64,000 nucleotides of DNA from positions 30,975,690 through 31,039,689 of the forward strand of contig NC_067129.1 in NCBI RefSeq assembly GCF_021347895.1, given 5' to 3'. Below are positions 61,886-64,000 of this stretch, in pieces. Position numbers and translations under genes: made by a program. Within the stretch, counting starts at the first letter, position 1. Each line of letters starts with the position of its first letter. Source of the DNA: Acanthochromis polyacanthus. Lineage: Eukaryota > Chordata > Actinopteri > Pomacentridae. Under the pieces are notes generated by a model. The model saw nothing but the letters and a program-made list of their open reading frames with translations. It made no database searches and was not told the DNA's origin.

Positions 61886-63124
61886 AAGTCATATCAGAAG
61901 AGAGGAGGCTTTATTTTTGGACAATATTTAGACAAGACACTTGGAATGCAGTGATTTTGATGAAATATCACTGCTTTAAACTTAGATTTAGTTTATTTTC
62001 ACAAGAGAAGCACTCATCACAAATGATTAGTTTAAGAAGCATCGGAAAGTTGATAATCCAACATTACATTTTTTTTGTCTCCGATAAAGGGTTTAAGTTT
62101 GGTGATTTTTTTTTGACAGATGAAACCCTTTTAAACCTGACATTGGGTTTTGGGATTTGAAGGGCACTTTGATATTTTGGTTATTATCATTACAAATATG
62201 CACTTTTGATTTGACTTTTTAACAAGGACTTAAAATTAATCTCATATTAGATTTTTAGAACCAACATGGACCATTTCAGAACCAGTTTATTTAACTTTTG
62301 CAGTGTAAATTTGGACCTTAATGCTAAGTTTTGTTGCAATGAGATTCATTTCTGCTGAAAGGATAGTTTAACATACCTCTTCTCCCCTGCTGGAGGCTGA
62401 TGGTGGAAACTACAGAGGATGATGGCACCATTTCCTCCACTTTGTCTCCAGCTGGTTCACTGCTCTTCCCTGAACTCTTGTATTTTTCATAACTTAGCAT
62501 CTTGTTGGTGCAGCGGTTCATGTTCAGAGGCATCCTGAGGGCTTAAAGTTTAAAATCACAGCAGCTGTAAATATTTAAGGTTAGAAATAGGCGGCTGCTG
62601 CATCTTGACAGTCGGTGGCTTTTAAAGGGTTGTGTGAGGACAGAATCTCCCATGTGGAATCTGTCCGTCCCGTGAACTGTACTGAACGATCGTTTCATAT
62701 CGGGGCATTTGAGGTTGAGTTTGTTGTTGGCATGGTGTTCCTGCTGAAGGTGTTGATGGACTTTGGGCAGTGGAGGTGGTAAAGCTGGTGTCGGGGTGGG
62801 ATTTCCTGACGGGAACATTCAGTTCTCTGACAGTGACCAGTGTGACCTTTGGCACCGGACACAAGTTTCCATTCATGGTGCTGAACTCAACAACAAGCTG
62901 CCACTTATTTATTTATAGTGTACCGATGCACTTTCACATGCACATCTGTTTATTGTCTTATAGCTTACCTGAGCTTAAATGTAATTGTCTTAACAGTGTA
63001 GCATGGGTAATTACGCTGTTTAAATTTATAATATCTTAAACTAGGGACTGAGATCTGAGACGTTTATTATTCATCATTCTTATAATAAAATATATTTTAT
63101 TTAGGTATTTCAAACTTAAGTTTA
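61886..63124. other. low-copy DNA with unassigned minus-strand frames
   Basis: 62324-62876 is GC-richer, with two or three minus-strand frames (for example KVTLVTVRELNVPVRKS then PDTSFTTSTAQS). I do not recognise them. They could be a retroelement or processed-gene fragment, or chance. Confidence 0.35.
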
Positions 63125-63150
63125 AAAAAAACCTTTTGACTGGTAGTGTA
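63125..63150 (+). mobile_element. possible Tc1 terminus
   Basis: ccttttgactggtagtgta resembles the ends of a fish Tc1 family (cttttgaccagtagtgta). No partner end found. Confidence 0.4.
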
Positions 63151-63485
63151 CACTAAGGACTGAGAAGCACTGACAATAGGTTGTAAGTTTAACCTTTGTA
63201 AGTAATTTCAGGACACGTGTCACTAATAATACTGATGACTGCACATCAAGGAATAGTACCTGCCAATACAATCCCAGTGCGATACCATTGCCATAGATTA
63301 TTACACTGAAATTATTTAAATCCATCTGGTTATCTGCTTGATAATTGCATTAAGAATATTTGCTCGTTTTCACACTGTAGGATTAATAAAGACGTATCAT
63401 ATTTCTGCTTACAAGTTGTTCCTGAATGTTCTGTAGGTGTTCAGGAACCTTGTTGTAAAGCTCCAGTTGGACACTGTCTGAAATG
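63151..63485. other. low-copy DNA, nothing recognised
   Basis: No exon or repeat that I can support. Confidence 0.45.
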
Positions 63486-64000
63486 TACTATTAGAGGGTA
63501 AATGTAGTGTTAGAGGGCAAATGTAGTGTTAGAGGGTAAATGTAGTGTTAGAGGGTAAGTGTACCATTAGAGGGTAAGTGTACTATTAGAGGGTAAATGT
63601 AGTGTTAGAGGGTAAATGTAGCGTTAGAAGGTAAATGTAGCGTTGGAGGGTAAATGTAGAATTAGAGGGTAAATGTAGCGTTAGAGGGTAAATGTAGCGT
63701 TAGAGGGTAAGTGTAGAATTAGAGGGTAAATGTAGCGTTGGAGGGTAAATGTAGCGTTAGAAGGTAAATGTAGCGTTAGAGGGTAAATGTAGCGTTAGAA
63801 GGTAAATGTAGCGTTAGCAGGTAAATGTAGCGTTAGAGGGTAAATGTAGCGTTAGAAGGTAAATGTAGCGTTAGAGGGTAAATGTAGCATCAGAGGGTAA
63901 ATGTAGTGTTAGAAGGTAAATGTAGCGTTAGAGGGTAAATGTAGCGTTAGAAGGTAAATGTAGCGTTAGAGGGTAAATGTAGCGTTAGAGGGTAAATGTA
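63486..64000 (+). repeat. 19-bp minisatellite reaching the window end
   Basis: About 27 copies of gttagagggtaaatgtagc. Variants (gtgtt, gaatt, ccatt, aagg for gagg) are mainly near the left edge, with more uniform units to the right. The array continues beyond the window. Confidence 0.95.

Overview
The window looks like intergenic or intronic DNA of a teleost fish, probably a percomorph. The basis is its repeats: Tc1 elements with long inverted/direct repeats, hAT elements ending in CAGTGGCG, the (GAATT)n-tailed retroelement end, a fish tRNA-type SINE and long arrays of the form acacaaaatgaccacaaag. These assignments come from recognising motifs by eye, with no database search. I find no host protein-coding exon, tRNA, rRNA or CRISPR array. 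The only intact coding sequence is a transposase.

Layout. 1-4.2 kb is AT-rich with (AAT)n microsatellites. 4.25-4.74 kb holds a T-rich 21-bp minisatellite. 5.4-13.6 kb is a mosaic built on a dispersed and locally tandem repeat of about 144 bp. That mosaic is interrupted by two copies of a foldback DNA element with 108-bp terminal inverted repeats (TIRs) and 7-bp target duplications, a 905-bp TTAA-flanked element, and the 3' end of an L1-type LINE. 14.3-14.9 kb is a T-rich array. 15-24.9 kb is mostly low-copy, with a few retroelement tails and one hAT end. A 52-bp inverted repeat pair brackets 24.9-27.05 kb.

27.2-34.1 kb is a Tc1-rich nest. It contains an old minus-strand Tc1 relic invaded by a piggyBac-like MITE, then a structurally complete Tc1 element (28862-30500) with an open 344-codon DD34E transposase, then further Tc1 relic pieces split by a 1.65-kb hAT-like insertion that carries a SINE. 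37.7-47.9 kb is dominated by 21-bp repeats, T-rich on the + strand before 38.8 kb and A-rich after 39.5 kb. A 1.34-kb hAT element with a broken DUF4371-type transposase sits inside them.

47.9-49.1 kb has a LINE tail and a minisatellite of about 75 bp. 50.4-55.3 kb carries AT-rich 31-bp arrays. 56.8-61.9 kb holds Tc1 relics in which a 29-bp piece of the transposase gene, coding the KHGGGS glycine box, has expanded into tandem arrays of 24, about 2 and 8 units. The window ends inside a 19-bp minisatellite (63.49-64.0 kb).

There is no cooperating gene system. The main interest is how mobile elements and satellites have been built from and inside each other. The best candidates for something undescribed are the transposase-derived 29-bp minisatellite and the 7-bp-duplication foldback element, whose empty site is preserved in neighbouring units of the repeat it hit.
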